A stretch of DNA of 44,625 nucleotides from an uncultured Clostridia bacterium (GTDB lineage Bacteria; Bacillota; Clostridia; TANB77; CAG-508). Both the position numbers and the translations under genes were made by a program. The stretch is taken from contig CALXWT010000007.1 of assembly GCA_944392445.1 (NCBI GenBank), positions 1 through 44,625 on the forward strand, given 5' to 3'. The notes below the pieces were generated by a model. It worked only from the letters and a program-made list of their open reading frames with translations, searched no databases and was not told the origin of the DNA. Shown here piece after piece: positions 33,091 to 41,296 of the stretch; positions within the stretch are counted from its first letter, which is position 1, and each line of letters starts with the position of its first letter.

Positions 33091-34107
33091 TTACATCACC
33101 ATATAACTATTCTTTGGAAAAATTATTCTAACTTCTGTACCCACATCTATTTCTGAATTAAGCTCTATTCCTAATCCCAATTTATCACATAGCTTTTTAC
33201 ATAAGTAAAGTCCAATTCCTGTAGATTTTTTCCCTATTAGCCTACCATTTTCTCCAGTAAAACCTTTATCAAACACTCGTGTTATTTCTCCTTTTTTTAT
33301 ACCTATTCCATTATCTTTTATGTATAAAATTGTTTTGTCTTTCTTTTCATCAGAGTATATTTCTATTTTTTTATCCTCTTCTTTTGCATATTTTATAGAG
33401 TTTTGTATTATTTGATTTAGAATAAAAGTAGCCCATTTACTATCTGTATATACCTCTTTATCGATGTTTTCGTTTAATTCTATAGTAACTTTATTGCTAA
33501 GCAAACTAGTTTTGTTTTTAAGAATTGCTGTATTTACTATTTCCTTTAAACTAGTCTTGGTTATTATATAATCTTTATTTGCGTCATTACTCCTTGCGTA
33601 ATACAATGCTTGTTCTGTATAGTTTTCTATTTTGTCTAATTCCTCATTAATGCTTCTTGTAACTTTGGATTTATTATTCTCAATTATCAGTTTGCTGGTT
33701 GCTATTGGTATTTTTATTTCGTGAATCCATAGTTCTATATACTCTTTGTAGTCCTCTTGATTTCTTTTATATATATTTACATTTTCCAGCATCGATTTGC
33801 CTGTTTCTTGTATTACTTCTTTTAGGATTTTGCCTTCTGTAAAATCCGGTGTGTTTATAATTTCGGATATTAAGTACTTTTCGGTTAAATCCTCTAAATC
33901 TTCTTTTAGTTTGTTATAGAAATTTTTCTTTTTGTAGAATTCTATAGATAATGCAATAGTTACAACAATAATAATTATTAGTGCAATATATATCCTAATA
34001 ATTGGCAAAATTTGATATGCTAATAATAAAATTTCTATACTTAATACTGCTAAAACAAGTAAAACGATTAGCCATATTTTATCTTTTATAAAGTCCTTAA
34101 ATTTCAT
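33091..34107 (-). CDS. Sensor histidine kinase (BceS-like)
   Basis: 338 aa. Two membrane helices with almost no outside loop (residues 11-31 and 38-56), a short linker, H-box WIHEIKIPIATSKL with His129, and a HATPase with DNGIGIKKGEI and KSTGIGLYLCKKLCDKLG. The near-absence of an extracellular sensor is typical of intramembrane-sensing kinases that detect an ABC transporter, usually responding to cell-envelope antibiotics. No such transporter is adjacent; the exporter at 24.8-28.2 kb is a possible but unproven partner. The gene overlaps the regulator stop codon by 4 bases. Confidence 0.9.
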   Translation of the reverse strand: MKFKDFIKDKIWLIVLLVLAVLSIEILLLAYQILPIIRIYIALIIIIVVTIALSIEFYKKKNFYNKLKEDLEDLTEKYLISEIINTPDFTEGKILKEVIQETGKSMLENVNIYKRNQEDYKEYIELWIHEIKIPIATSKLIIENNKSKVTRSINEELDKIENYTEQALYYARSNDANKDYIITKTSLKEIVNTAILKNKTSLLSNKVTIELNENIDKEVYTDSKWATFILNQIIQNSIKYAKEEDKKIEIYSDEKKDKTILYIKDNGIGIKKGEITRVFDKGFTGENGRLIGKKSTGIGLYLCKKLCDKLGLGIELNSEIDVGTEVRIIFPKNSYMVM

Positions 34108-34775
34108 TTCAACAAATACCCTTGTCCCCTTCTAGTCTCTATTTTATCTTTTAGTCCTAACTCTTCTAGTTTTACTCTTAGCCTTTTTATATTAACATTT
34201 AACGTATTGTCATCAATAAACTCTTCACTTTCCCATAAGAAGTCCATAATTTCATCTCTGGATACCACTTCTTTTTTATGTGAGCTTAAAAAGCGTAAAA
34301 TATTATATTCATTTTTGGTAAGTTCAATTTTCTTATCATCTTTTTCTATTGTTCTTTCTGATAGGTTTAAAACAAAACCGTTGCAGTCTATTTTATCCGA
34401 AATAGCTCCAGCATTTTGATTCCTTTTGAGCAGTCCTGTTATTTTGGCAAGTAATATTTGAATATTAAATGGTTTTGTTACATATTGGTCTGCGCCATAG
34501 TTTAAACTCATTAATTCGTCTATTTCATTATCTCTGCTAGTTATCATTATAATTGGTACATTTGAAACTTTGCGAACTTCTTTGCATACAAATTCGCCAT
34601 CTGTATATGGCAAATTTATATCTAGTAAAACTAAATCAGCTTTTTCTTTCAAGATGTCCTCAATTATATTTTCAAAGTTTTCTAATGCTTTAGCATTAAA
34701 GCCATTTTTATTTAGAAAAGTTTCTAGCTCTGTTCTTAATTTTTCATCATCTTCAACTATTAGAATTTTTTGCAT
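34104..34775 (-). CDS. OmpR-family response regulator
   Basis: 223 aa. Receiver domain with acidic pair D9-D10, phospho-acceptor D52 (LLDINLP) and Lys in TKPF, followed by a winged-helix DNA-binding domain ending in RRGQGYLLK. The start follows AAGGAAAGG; a longer frame would run through the hairpin at 34798-34831 and is rejected. Paired with the histidine kinase just downstream, stop and start overlapping. It is probably the regulator of a transporter or resistance gene elsewhere. Confidence 0.93.
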   Translation of the reverse strand: MQKILIVEDDEKLRTELETFLNKNGFNAKALENFENIIEDILKEKADLVLLDINLPYTDGEFVCKEVRKVSNVPIIMITSRDNEIDELMSLNYGADQYVTKPFNIQILLAKITGLLKRNQNAGAISDKIDCNGFVLNLSERTIEKDDKKIELTKNEYNILRFLSSHKKEVVSRDEIMDFLWESEEFIDDNTLNVNIKRLRVKLEELGLKDKIETRRGQGYLLK

Positions 34776-34797
34776 TATCTCATACCTTTCCTTAACT

Positions 34798-34831
34798 GTG
34801 GACAAAAGGCAGTAGTCCCCTTTGTCCACGC
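34798..34831. repeat. Stop-proximal hairpin repeat (inverted copy)
   Basis: On the minus strand GCGTGGACAAA ... TTTGTCCAC with centre GGGACTACTGCC. It is 33/34 identical to the copy at 36686-36721 in inverse orientation. It starts 2 bases beyond the stop codon of the membrane-anchored Ig-like protein gene, so it is probably a terminator. Confidence 0.75.
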
Positions 34832-34833
34832 AT

Positions 34834-36639
34834 TTATTTTATTTCAAATTCTGCTAAAAAATATTTATATACATTATTATCATATACTCTTTTAACTATT
34901 CTATATCTTCCAGTGTCTAATTCTCCATATAGTTTAGACCAATCTACATTTTCTTCAAGTGTATTATCTTCTCCTACTACCATTGCAATATCTGTAAATG
35001 CATAATCATCTGTTATTGGTCTTAATTCTTTCCAATTTCCATATTCTAATTTATCTATTCTATAGAAAGTTTCTTGCGTATAGTGTGGATTGTGTGTATC
35101 TGTAATTATAACAGTAGCACCTGTATTAGTTAATGTTTCTTCTTTTATTTCTAGTGATACGTCTTCTAATCTATATTTTTCTATTATGCCTTTCAAAAAG
35201 TCGCTTTGTTCTTTGGTAAGAACGGCTTCTCCTCTTCCTCCTACTGTAATATGACATACTTCATCATATATTTCGAGTCCATAGCTTTCTCCATTGTCCA
35301 AAACAATATTATATATGCCGATTCCGTCGCAGGTTTCTTTTGTAAATTCCAATCCATATATCATATCTTCAATTTGTTCTGCTTCCTCTGTTAGTTCTAT
35401 GTGACTTACTGCATCTACATTTATAGTGTCCATATTTTCCATTGTAATAGCTGGTTCAAACATAACCTTTTTTGGTGCTTCTGCTAACTCGTTTTCTTTA
35501 GTTACTCCTTCTTGTACTTTTGATATATCTGAAATTTGTGCTGCAAAGTATGGATGTTCTTTGCCTCTTTCTACTAAAAATATTGTAAATGTGTCGTCTA
35601 CCACAAATTGTCTTGGATATAAAAGCATTCCACTAGAAGCTGAAAGATTTGCTAGCATACCTGATTCACTTTTTACTTTTCCACCTTTTTCATCTAGTTC
35701 AAATTCAATGCTTTGTATTGCTTTTTCTATCTCATAGCTCGAGCCATCTGAAAATAGAAATTCTTGATTTTCTACTTCTGATATTTCTTCATTCACATTA
35801 AAGCTAATATATGGTATTTTTAAATTTTCCTCTATCATTAGCTCATCTGGTCCTGTATAAGCTTCTGCTCTTTCTAATATGTTCTCATACATTTTTTCAA
35901 AGCTTTTTGCTTTATTTCCTTTTGCAATAATTATCTCATCATTTTGTTTAGTATATAGCTTTACTGCGAAGCTATCATTTGAACTATGATATAACACATC
36001 TATTTGATTATTTAATATATCCCTAGTCTCTGCCTTATCGTCTCCGTCTATTCCAAAGAACTTTACATTGCTATAATTTTTAAAGTTACCATTATCAAAT
36101 TTAGTAAATTCTGTTGGAAATTCAAACTCCTTTTTTAACATAGAATATAGAAAATAGTCTGATGGGTTTGCATTTTCAAAATCAAAACTATTTAAAATGT
36201 CACTTTCTTCGTTAAATTTTTCTTTTATAGCTTGTTCAATTTGTTCCTTTAATTCTGGGCTAGGCGTGCCATATACCTTGTAGTAACTTTCTTCTGATAA
36301 ATCTTCTTGTGTAAATGTACCTTTATTTAAATTTGTTATAGTATCTGTCTGATTCTCAAATACTATATCTTGTTTTGCTAAATCATTTTTCAAATCATTC
36401 CATATTAAATTAAATGTTCCACACCATACCGAGTTTTCTGTTATTTCGTCTTCCAAAGAAAGCACTATATCCATCCCTGTAGTTTCTTTTCTTTTTGGAG
36501 TATAATCTCTTCCCCAAGTACTAAATAACACAGGTTCGTTGTTGTCCATTCTTTTTAAATCCACTAAATACAGTATCCCAAATACAAATATTAAAATAAC
36601 TAATATTACTCCTGCTATCATCCCAACTTTTTTCTTCAT
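34834..36639 (-). CDS. Membrane-anchored protein with C-terminal bacterial Ig-like domain
   Basis: 601 aa. An N-terminal membrane helix (about residues 5-26) is followed by a large extracytoplasmic part. Residues about 60-400 form a domain with WCGTFNLIWNDL, FEFPTEFTKFDNG, VKFFGIDGD and SFAVKLYT that I do not recognise by name; residues about 400-500 are a second domain; the last roughly 85 residues (WKELRPITDDYAFTDIA ... YKYFLAEFEIK) match a bacterial Ig-like domain (Big_14 type). The ATG three codons into the frame is chosen because GGGTGA would include the upstream GTG. It lies between the sigma factor and two-component genes and is bracketed by inverted hairpin repeats. Confidence 0.65.
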   Translation of the reverse strand: MKKKVGMIAGVILVILIFVFGILYLVDLKRMDNNEPVLFSTWGRDYTPKRKETTGMDIVLSLEDEITENSVWCGTFNLIWNDLKNDLAKQDIVFENQTDTITNLNKGTFTQEDLSEESYYKVYGTPSPELKEQIEQAIKEKFNEESDILNSFDFENANPSDYFLYSMLKKEFEFPTEFTKFDNGNFKNYSNVKFFGIDGDDKAETRDILNNQIDVLYHSSNDSFAVKLYTKQNDEIIIAKGNKAKSFEKMYENILERAEAYTGPDELMIEENLKIPYISFNVNEEISEVENQEFLFSDGSSYEIEKAIQSIEFELDEKGGKVKSESGMLANLSASSGMLLYPRQFVVDDTFTIFLVERGKEHPYFAAQISDISKVQEGVTKENELAEAPKKVMFEPAITMENMDTINVDAVSHIELTEEAEQIEDMIYGLEFTKETCDGIGIYNIVLDNGESYGLEIYDEVCHITVGGRGEAVLTKEQSDFLKGIIEKYRLEDVSLEIKEETLTNTGATVIITDTHNPHYTQETFYRIDKLEYGNWKELRPITDDYAFTDIAMVVGEDNTLEENVDWSKLYGELDTGRYRIVKRVYDNNVYKYFLAEFEIK

Positions 36640-36685
36640 TCGAATCACCCTTTTAACCTTTCAAAAACTAAATTTACGATTTTAT

Positions 36686-36721
36686 GCGTGGACAAATGGG
36701 ACTACTGCCTTTTGTCCACGC
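36686..36721. repeat. Stop-proximal hairpin repeat (direct copy)
   Basis: GCGTGGACAAA ... TTTTGTCCACGC with centre TGGGACTACTGCC, 9 bases from the stop codon of the sigma-factor membrane tail. With 34798-34831 it forms an inverted pair around the 601-aa gene. Confidence 0.75.
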
Positions 36722-36729
36722 GCCATCTA

Positions 36730-37275
36730 CTATTTAGACACCTTCTTTTTTGGTTTTTGTTGGTGTTTTATATATATAATAGAAAAAATTATTGTAAGTA
36801 ATAAAAATATTGCTGAAATGCTTAATATCCATATATCTGTTTTGCTGATGTTATCATTTATTGTACTTTCTTCTATTGTATTCTGTTCAATAACATTTTG
36901 AGTTTCTGCACTATCCACTTCATTTTCTATTGTACTATCTATTATTATATTATCGACTGAACTACTACCTGCATTTTCAATGCTATCCGTGTTTTGATTA
37001 ATATTTACTTCGTTTTCTACACTTTGGTCTATTTGTTCTTCGTTTTCTGTATTATCTGTGTTTTGAGTAGAACTAGTAGTATTTGAAGCACCTTGGTTTT
37101 CACTATTTTCTTCTCCTCCTAAAGTTCCTATTGTTGACATATCAGCACTATCTCTAATTTTTCTAAAGTTTTTGTTAGCCATAAATAAAGTAATGCCAAT
37201 AATGAAAAGTGATAAATTTCCTAGTAATAGTCTTAAACTATGCAATGCAGTATAATACTTCCATTGTACAGTACC
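36730..37275 (-). pseudogene. C-terminal part of the frameshifted ECF sigma factor, with two-helix membrane tail
   Basis: Read in the frame shifted by one base at 37274-37277, the sequence continues GTVQWKYYTALHSLRLLLGN, the expected rest of sigma region 4.2, then a membrane helix (NLSLFIIGITLFMA), an Asn/Glu/Ser/Thr-rich 95-residue spacer, a second helix (IWILSISAIFLLLTIIFSIIYI) and a basic end (KPKKKVSK). No good start codon or ribosome site exists for this part alone. The intact gene was probably one membrane-tethered ECF sigma factor of about 337 aa. A one-base sequencing error, a real mutation or programmed frameshifting are all possible. Confidence 0.7.
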
Positions 37276-37744
37276 GGATTGGCATATCTAATAGCTTAGC
37301 TATGTCTTTAAACTTCATATCTCCTAATATCTTTAGATTGACTATTTCTTTTTCTTGTGGACTTAATTTTTTAATAATTCTATTATATGCATCTCTATCA
37401 ATTATCTCTTGTATTTCATTATCGTCATAAGGAATATTTTCAATTTCTTCTAAATTAACCTCATTTTTTTGTTTTCGTATATAATTTAGTGCTTCATTTT
37501 TAGTAAGGGTATATAGCCAACTTGCCTCATTGCTGGTTGGCAGTTTTCCTGCCTCCAACCCATATATTTTTGTAAAAACTATTTGCACTATATCCTCGCT
37601 ATTTTCTTTGTTTTTTAGTATTGAAAATGCAATAGCATATATTAGTTTATTATATTTTTCATATAGCTCATTAAAGCTTTTCTCTTTATTGTTTCTTAAA
37701 TTAGTAAATATTTGATGTAATTCGTTTTTATTTATTTTTTTCAC
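37238..37744 (-). CDS. ECF-type RNA polymerase sigma factor, frame interrupted in region 4
   Basis: 168 aa as read. Region 2 (FNELYEKYNKLIYAIAFSIL, then NSEDIVQIVFTKIY) and the start of region 4 (KLSPQEKEIVNLKILGDMKFKDIAKLLDMP) are intact. The last 13 residues (RYCTMEVLYCIA) are not sigma-like: one extra base in ATCCGG has shifted the frame, and the neighbouring frame reads P-I-G-T-V-Q-W-K-Y-Y, the normal region 4.2. The gene starts with GTG after GGGGAG. The rare CGG codon at the shift site is unusual for this AT-rich genome. See the entry for the C-terminal part. Confidence 0.85.
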   Translation of the reverse strand: MKKINKNELHQIFTNLRNNKEKSFNELYEKYNKLIYAIAFSILKNKENSEDIVQIVFTKIYGLEAGKLPTSNEASWLYTLTKNEALNYIRKQKNEVNLEEIENIPYDDNEIQEIIDRDAYNRIIKKLSPQEKEIVNLKILGDMKFKDIAKLLDMPIRYCTMEVLYCIA

Positions 37745-37814
37745 TTATTTTGCTCCCCTATTGTTATTTTTTTTGGTTAATTATTTTAGATATATTTTGC
37801 ACTGAACGGCAACT

Positions 37815-38315
37815 TTATTTATCCTTTTGTGGATTCTCAATAGTTTTTTTGAAATTTACCACAAAATATATTATAACTATAATTACATAAACATAATTAA
37901 AATAATAAATGTCCATATTTGTTATATAATTTACCATAAACACTATGTACTTTAATATCATTGCTGTGGTAGAAGCGTATGTTGCTAAGCAAAACATTTT
38001 AGAGTATTTTACTTTATTTTTTGTAAGCAATTTATACAAATATCCTAACACCGATAAAACTAATATGGTATTAAAAGTTAGTGTTAATGAGTTATCAATA
38101 AAATCCTCTAAAAAATCATACGCAAAGTCATAAACTTCTTCAAATGATGCTGTTAGAAGATTTCTAGCTGCTATAACCGAAATAATTACTGTAAATACAA
38201 GTTCGAAAATGGCTAAATACAAGATAGCGTAGCCAGATTTTTCTTCTACCATTTCCTTGTACTTTTTACCTGTTATGGAATAATATATTTTTTTAAAAAA
38301 GTTAATTCTTTTCAT
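37815..38315 (-). CDS. DUF1189-like membrane protein
   Basis: 166 aa. MKRINFFKKIYYSITGKKYKEMVEEKSG start, first helix (YAILYLAIFELVFTVIISVI), a 30-residue outer loop, then three more helices and a basic end. The layout and the N-terminal FFKKIYYSI...Y pattern resemble DUF1189/YIP1-like proteins. The start follows AGAGGAAG; an upstream ATG ten codons earlier is less likely. It lies upstream of the sigma factor gene in the same direction with a 70-base gap. Role unknown. Confidence 0.55.
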   Translation of the reverse strand: MKRINFFKKIYYSITGKKYKEMVEEKSGYAILYLAIFELVFTVIISVIAARNLLTASFEEVYDFAYDFLEDFIDNSLTLTFNTILVLSVLGYLYKLLTKNKVKYSKMFCLATYASTTAMILKYIVFMVNYITNMDIYYFNYVYVIIVIIYFVVNFKKTIENPQKDK

Positions 38316-38362
38316 ATCTTCCTCTTTTCTCTTCACAATGCACAAATCTGGTTGGAATTGTA

Positions 38363-38872
38363 TTATTTTTCAACTTTTCCTCTTTCTAACTCTAGTAATA
38401 TTCTTTTTTTCTCAATTCCTCCGGCATAGCCAGTTAGGCTTCCATCTTTTCCAACCACTCTATGGCACGGTATTATAATAGAAATAGGGTTATGGCCAAC
38501 TGCGTTCCCTACTGCTTGAGCCGACATTTTTTCTTTGTTCATTTCTTTTGCTATTCTTTTTGCAATTTCTCCATAAGTCGTTGTTTTTCCATAAGGTATT
38601 TCACATAGTATTTTCCATACTTTTTGTCTAAATTTTCCACCTATTGGTGCAAGTGGAATTGCTTTTATAGACGGATTTTCTTTTGCAAAATATCTATCTA
38701 ACCATTTTTTCGTGTTTTCAAATACTTGTAAATTATCTTTCGGAGTTATTTCTTGTTTTATGCCATTTAGATAATATTTTTGGTTTTCTATATATAGTCC
38801 TACCAAGTTGTCTCCGTCACTTAATAGCATTAAGTTTCCTATTGGCGATTTATAATATGTTTTATATAGCAT
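38363..38872 (-). CDS. ogt: Methylated-DNA--protein-cysteine methyltransferase
   Basis: 169 aa. Active-site motif PCHRVVG with flanking GHNPISIIIPCHRVVGKDGS and the preceding DNA-binding helix (FRQKVWKILCEIPYGKTTTYGEIA). It removes methyl groups from O6-methylguanine onto its own cysteine. The ATG two codons into the frame is preferred, since GAGGG abuts the first ATG. Single gene, probably constitutive, without an adaA-like domain. Confidence 0.95.
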   Translation of the reverse strand: MLYKTYYKSPIGNLMLLSDGDNLVGLYIENQKYYLNGIKQEITPKDNLQVFENTKKWLDRYFAKENPSIKAIPLAPIGGKFRQKVWKILCEIPYGKTTTYGEIAKRIAKEMNKEKMSAQAVGNAVGHNPISIIIPCHRVVGKDGSLTGYAGGIEKKRILLELERGKVEK

Positions 38873-38947
38873 AGACATTCCCTCTTATGATTATTTATTA
38901 CATAGATTTTTTTATTTGTCATTTTCTATATTATCACAAATTGAAAA

Positions 38948-38975
38948 AATACTCTACACTTTTGTGTAAAGTATT
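38948..38975 (-). terminator. Hairpin between SDR and ogt
   Basis: AATACTCTACAC pairs with GTGTAAAGTATT (one or two mismatches) around TTTT, followed on both sides by A/T runs, giving a plausible bidirectional terminator. It lies between element copy E and ogt. Confidence 0.55.
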
Positions 38976-39023
38976 TTTTGAAATTTATTATTTTTTCGTT
39001 ACTATTCACGGTTTTTTCTAAAA

Positions 39024-39177
39024 TGTCGGAGCATAGTATGTTTTAAATTTATGTTTCCGGCCCCCAACATCGTACAAACTGTAAAACTTCACCTACGTTT
39101 CGTTTAACAGTTTGTAAACTTGTCGGTCCCCACCTTAAGCACTTCAATATAAAATTTAAACATACTATGCTCCGACA
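39024..39177. repeat. Hairpin element family 1, copy E (core inverted)
   Basis: The arms TGTCGGAGCATAGTATGTTT pair with a right arm ending ATACTATGCTCCGACA. The core, read on the minus strand, is GTGCTTAAGGTGGGGACCGA, ACAAACTGTTAAACG, then ACAGTTTGTACGATGTTGGG and GGCCGG. It ends 22 bases beyond the SDR stop codon. Its outer arm is related to that of copy C but diverged. Confidence 0.86.
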
Positions 39178-39198
39178 AAAAGCAAACACGAATTGTAA

Positions 39199-40116
39199 CT
39201 ATTTTTCACTTGAACCCGGCTTTAGTGCTTTCGTTTTTGCTTCTTTACTTAGCATTTTCTTAGCTAATGCACAAATTATTGGATTTGTAGCAGATACTGC
39301 CTCTAAATTTTTCTTTAGACCTAAAACCTTTAAGCAAGTGTCTGTATAATCTACAACCATATCCAAGCCAGAAATAAATGATGCCATTTCTGAATTTAAA
39401 AATACCATTGGATATGCCATCTCTTCTGGGGTTGCTAATCTGCCTGCAAGTCCTGCTTGAGCAATTAGCCCCTCTTCACTTCCTACCATGTCTTGGAATT
39501 CTTGCTTCATTCCTGTGTCTGTTGAGCCTGGTAAAACATTATTTATTCTAATTCCAAGTTTTGCAAATTCTACAGATTGCTCACATGCAAATTGTGAAGC
39601 ACATCTTTTTGAATACATATATGCAAAAGTAGCTGGCGCAGATGCTGCTAACTTCTTAGTTAGTTCTTGAACTTCTTCCCAAGTTTTAGCGTGTACTACC
39701 TTATTTTGCTCTTTTTTGAATTTTTTCCACTCTAAACCTGCCGTTGATGTGCAGTATACTATTGCTCCACCTTTAGACATTCTAGTTTTTAAATAATTTA
39801 GTGTTATATACATATTTGCTGTATAGTTACAATCAAATGTTGTTCTATAATCTGTTTTTGCTCCTGAAAGTCCTGCTACACCAAAGAAGCAGTTAATATG
39901 TTCTGGAATTTGCTCAAATGCCAAGTCAATTTCTGACTTGTTTGCAAGATTGCATTTTATGAATTCTGTTATTCCGTCTACTTCACATGGATTTAGGTCT
40001 ATTGCATATACTTTTGCTCCTAAATCTACAAGTGTTTCTACAGTTGCTTTGCCCATTCCGCTAGATGCTCCTGTTACAACACATACTTTATCTGTGTACC
40101 CAAAGTAATTTTTCAT
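39199..40116 (-). CDS. Short-chain dehydrogenase/reductase
   Basis: 305 aa. Rossmann motif TGASSGMGKAT near residue 16, catalytic Tyr/Lys in AYMYSKRCAS, and NNVLPGSTDTGM. The opening MKNYFGYTDKVCVVTGASSGMG and the overall pattern resemble the 3-alpha-hydroxysteroid/coniferyl-alcohol dehydrogenase group; in gut Clostridia, bile-acid hydroxysteroid dehydrogenases fall in the same superfamily, but the substrate cannot be read from this sequence. GGAG-type ribosome site. It is followed by element copy E. Confidence 0.82.
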   Translation of the reverse strand: MKNYFGYTDKVCVVTGASSGMGKATVETLVDLGAKVYAIDLNPCEVDGITEFIKCNLANKSEIDLAFEQIPEHINCFFGVAGLSGAKTDYRTTFDCNYTANMYITLNYLKTRMSKGGAIVYCTSTAGLEWKKFKKEQNKVVHAKTWEEVQELTKKLAASAPATFAYMYSKRCASQFACEQSVEFAKLGIRINNVLPGSTDTGMKQEFQDMVGSEEGLIAQAGLAGRLATPEEMAYPMVFLNSEMASFISGLDMVVDYTDTCLKVLGLKKNLEAVSATNPIICALAKKMLSKEAKTKALKPGSSEK

Positions 40117-40208
40117 TTGTACCCTCTCCTTTTATAATTTTTCCATAATTATTATTTAACATCTATATTTTATCATATTTTTCGGCAAAATGAATATATT
40201 TTTAAATA

Positions 40209-40654
40209 TTATTTACTAATATTTATTCTTTCATTTAATTCCCACAACGCAGTCTTATTACTGTCATATTTAAGTTTAGAAATAGCTTCATTATAATTCA
40301 TCCATTGCATAGTTTTATGTTCATCAGATAAAATAATTTTTCTATTGTCTACATTTATTGCAAAAGAATATTCTGGTACTACAAAAACATTTTCACCCCA
40401 AGTATATTTTCCAGTAATATTAACAACAGGTATTGTAGAACTCGATTCTAACTTTATTAATTCATTTTCTTTTATATCTATTCCTGTCTCTTCCTTCAAC
40501 TCTCTTATAGCAGTTTCATTTGGAGATTCATCATTTTCTCCTCCTCCTGAAATAAATTGCCAAATTTTTCTTTTTTCCTTAAAAAGACACCATATAGGAT
40601 TTCTTTACCACATTCTTTATATAAAATTATTAATGTTTGAAATGGTGCTCTCAT
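40209..40654 (-). pseudogene. NUDIX hydrolase, frameshifted
   Basis: The ATG after AAGGAG begins MRAPFQTLIILYKECG and continues to YGVFLRKKEK, where an A-rich run (GGAAAAAAGAAAAATTTGG) lacks one base. In the next frame the Nudix box follows: IWQFISGGGENDESPNETAI then RELKEETGI, complete with the E-x-x-E-E triad, and the protein runs to the stop. Corrected, it would be about 148 aa. Such enzymes hydrolyse nucleoside diphosphates linked to other groups. The break in a homopolymer suggests a sequencing error, transcriptional slippage, or a real inactivation. Confidence 0.75.
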
Positions 40655-40735
40655 AATTTTTCTCCTTCTTAATCATTAATACATAAACAAGTTAAATACA
40701 TTTTGTTTATTTTAATATTGTGAAAGATTTTATAG

Positions 40736-40766
40736 AACAAGGTAAAGAATAAGTCTTTACCTTGTT
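40736..40766. terminator. Hairpin after the cupin gene
   Basis: A 13-bp perfect stem (AACAAGGTAAAGA / TCTTTACCTTGTT) with loop ATAAG lies 13 bases beyond the cupin stop codon, followed on the plus side by TTTTC. Confidence 0.6.
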
Positions 40767-40778
40767 TTCATTAATAAA

Positions 40779-41204
40779 TTATAATTTACTATATTCCTCA
40801 TCTGTTACTGGCTCACACCATTCATTTGAAGTATTTTCTCCTGGTACTTCAACTGCAAGATGGCTGAACCAATTTCCTGCTTTGGCTCCGTGCCAATGCT
40901 TTACATTTGCTGGTATTGTTACAACATCTCCTGGTTTTAAGCTTTGTGCTGGTTTACCTTCTTCTTGATACCATCCTTCTCCCTCAACACAGATTAATAT
41001 TTGTCCTCCACCTTTTGTACTATGGTGAATATGCCAATTATTTCTACAACCTGGCTCGAATGTAACATTTGCAATAGATACTACTGAAGAACCTGGTTTT
41101 GTTAATGGTTTTAAATATGATTTTCCTATAAAGTATTTAGCATAAGCTGTATTTTCTTCTCCTTGACCGAAAACTCCTCCATGTTCTGTCTTTTCATTTT
41201 CCAT
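40779..41204 (-). CDS. Cupin domain protein
   Basis: 141 aa, single cupin. Both cupin motifs are present: NNWHIHHSTKGGGQILICVE with the metal-binding His residues and GWYQEEG, and PGDVVTIPANVKHWHGA with the final His. The N-terminal sequence around KPLTKPGSSVVSIANVTFEP resembles cupins linked to carboxymuconolactone decarboxylase-type proteins. Activity unknown. Confidence 0.85.
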   Translation of the reverse strand: MENEKTEHGGVFGQGEENTAYAKYFIGKSYLKPLTKPGSSVVSIANVTFEPGCRNNWHIHHSTKGGGQILICVEGEGWYQEEGKPAQSLKPGDVVTIPANVKHWHGAKAGNWFSHLAVEVPGENTSNEWCEPVTDEEYSKL

Positions 41205-41296
41205 TTTACCTCATCCTTTCCTTATTTGAAATTTGGGTTTCACATTTTATATATCACTTAGAGTTAGCTTCAAGTCAATACATATTTTAAATTTTT

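Noticed and set aside
4863..39177. CRISPR array from the repeated core sequences
   Set aside because: The copies are scattered over 34 kb, not regularly spaced, and have no spacers or cas genes nearby.
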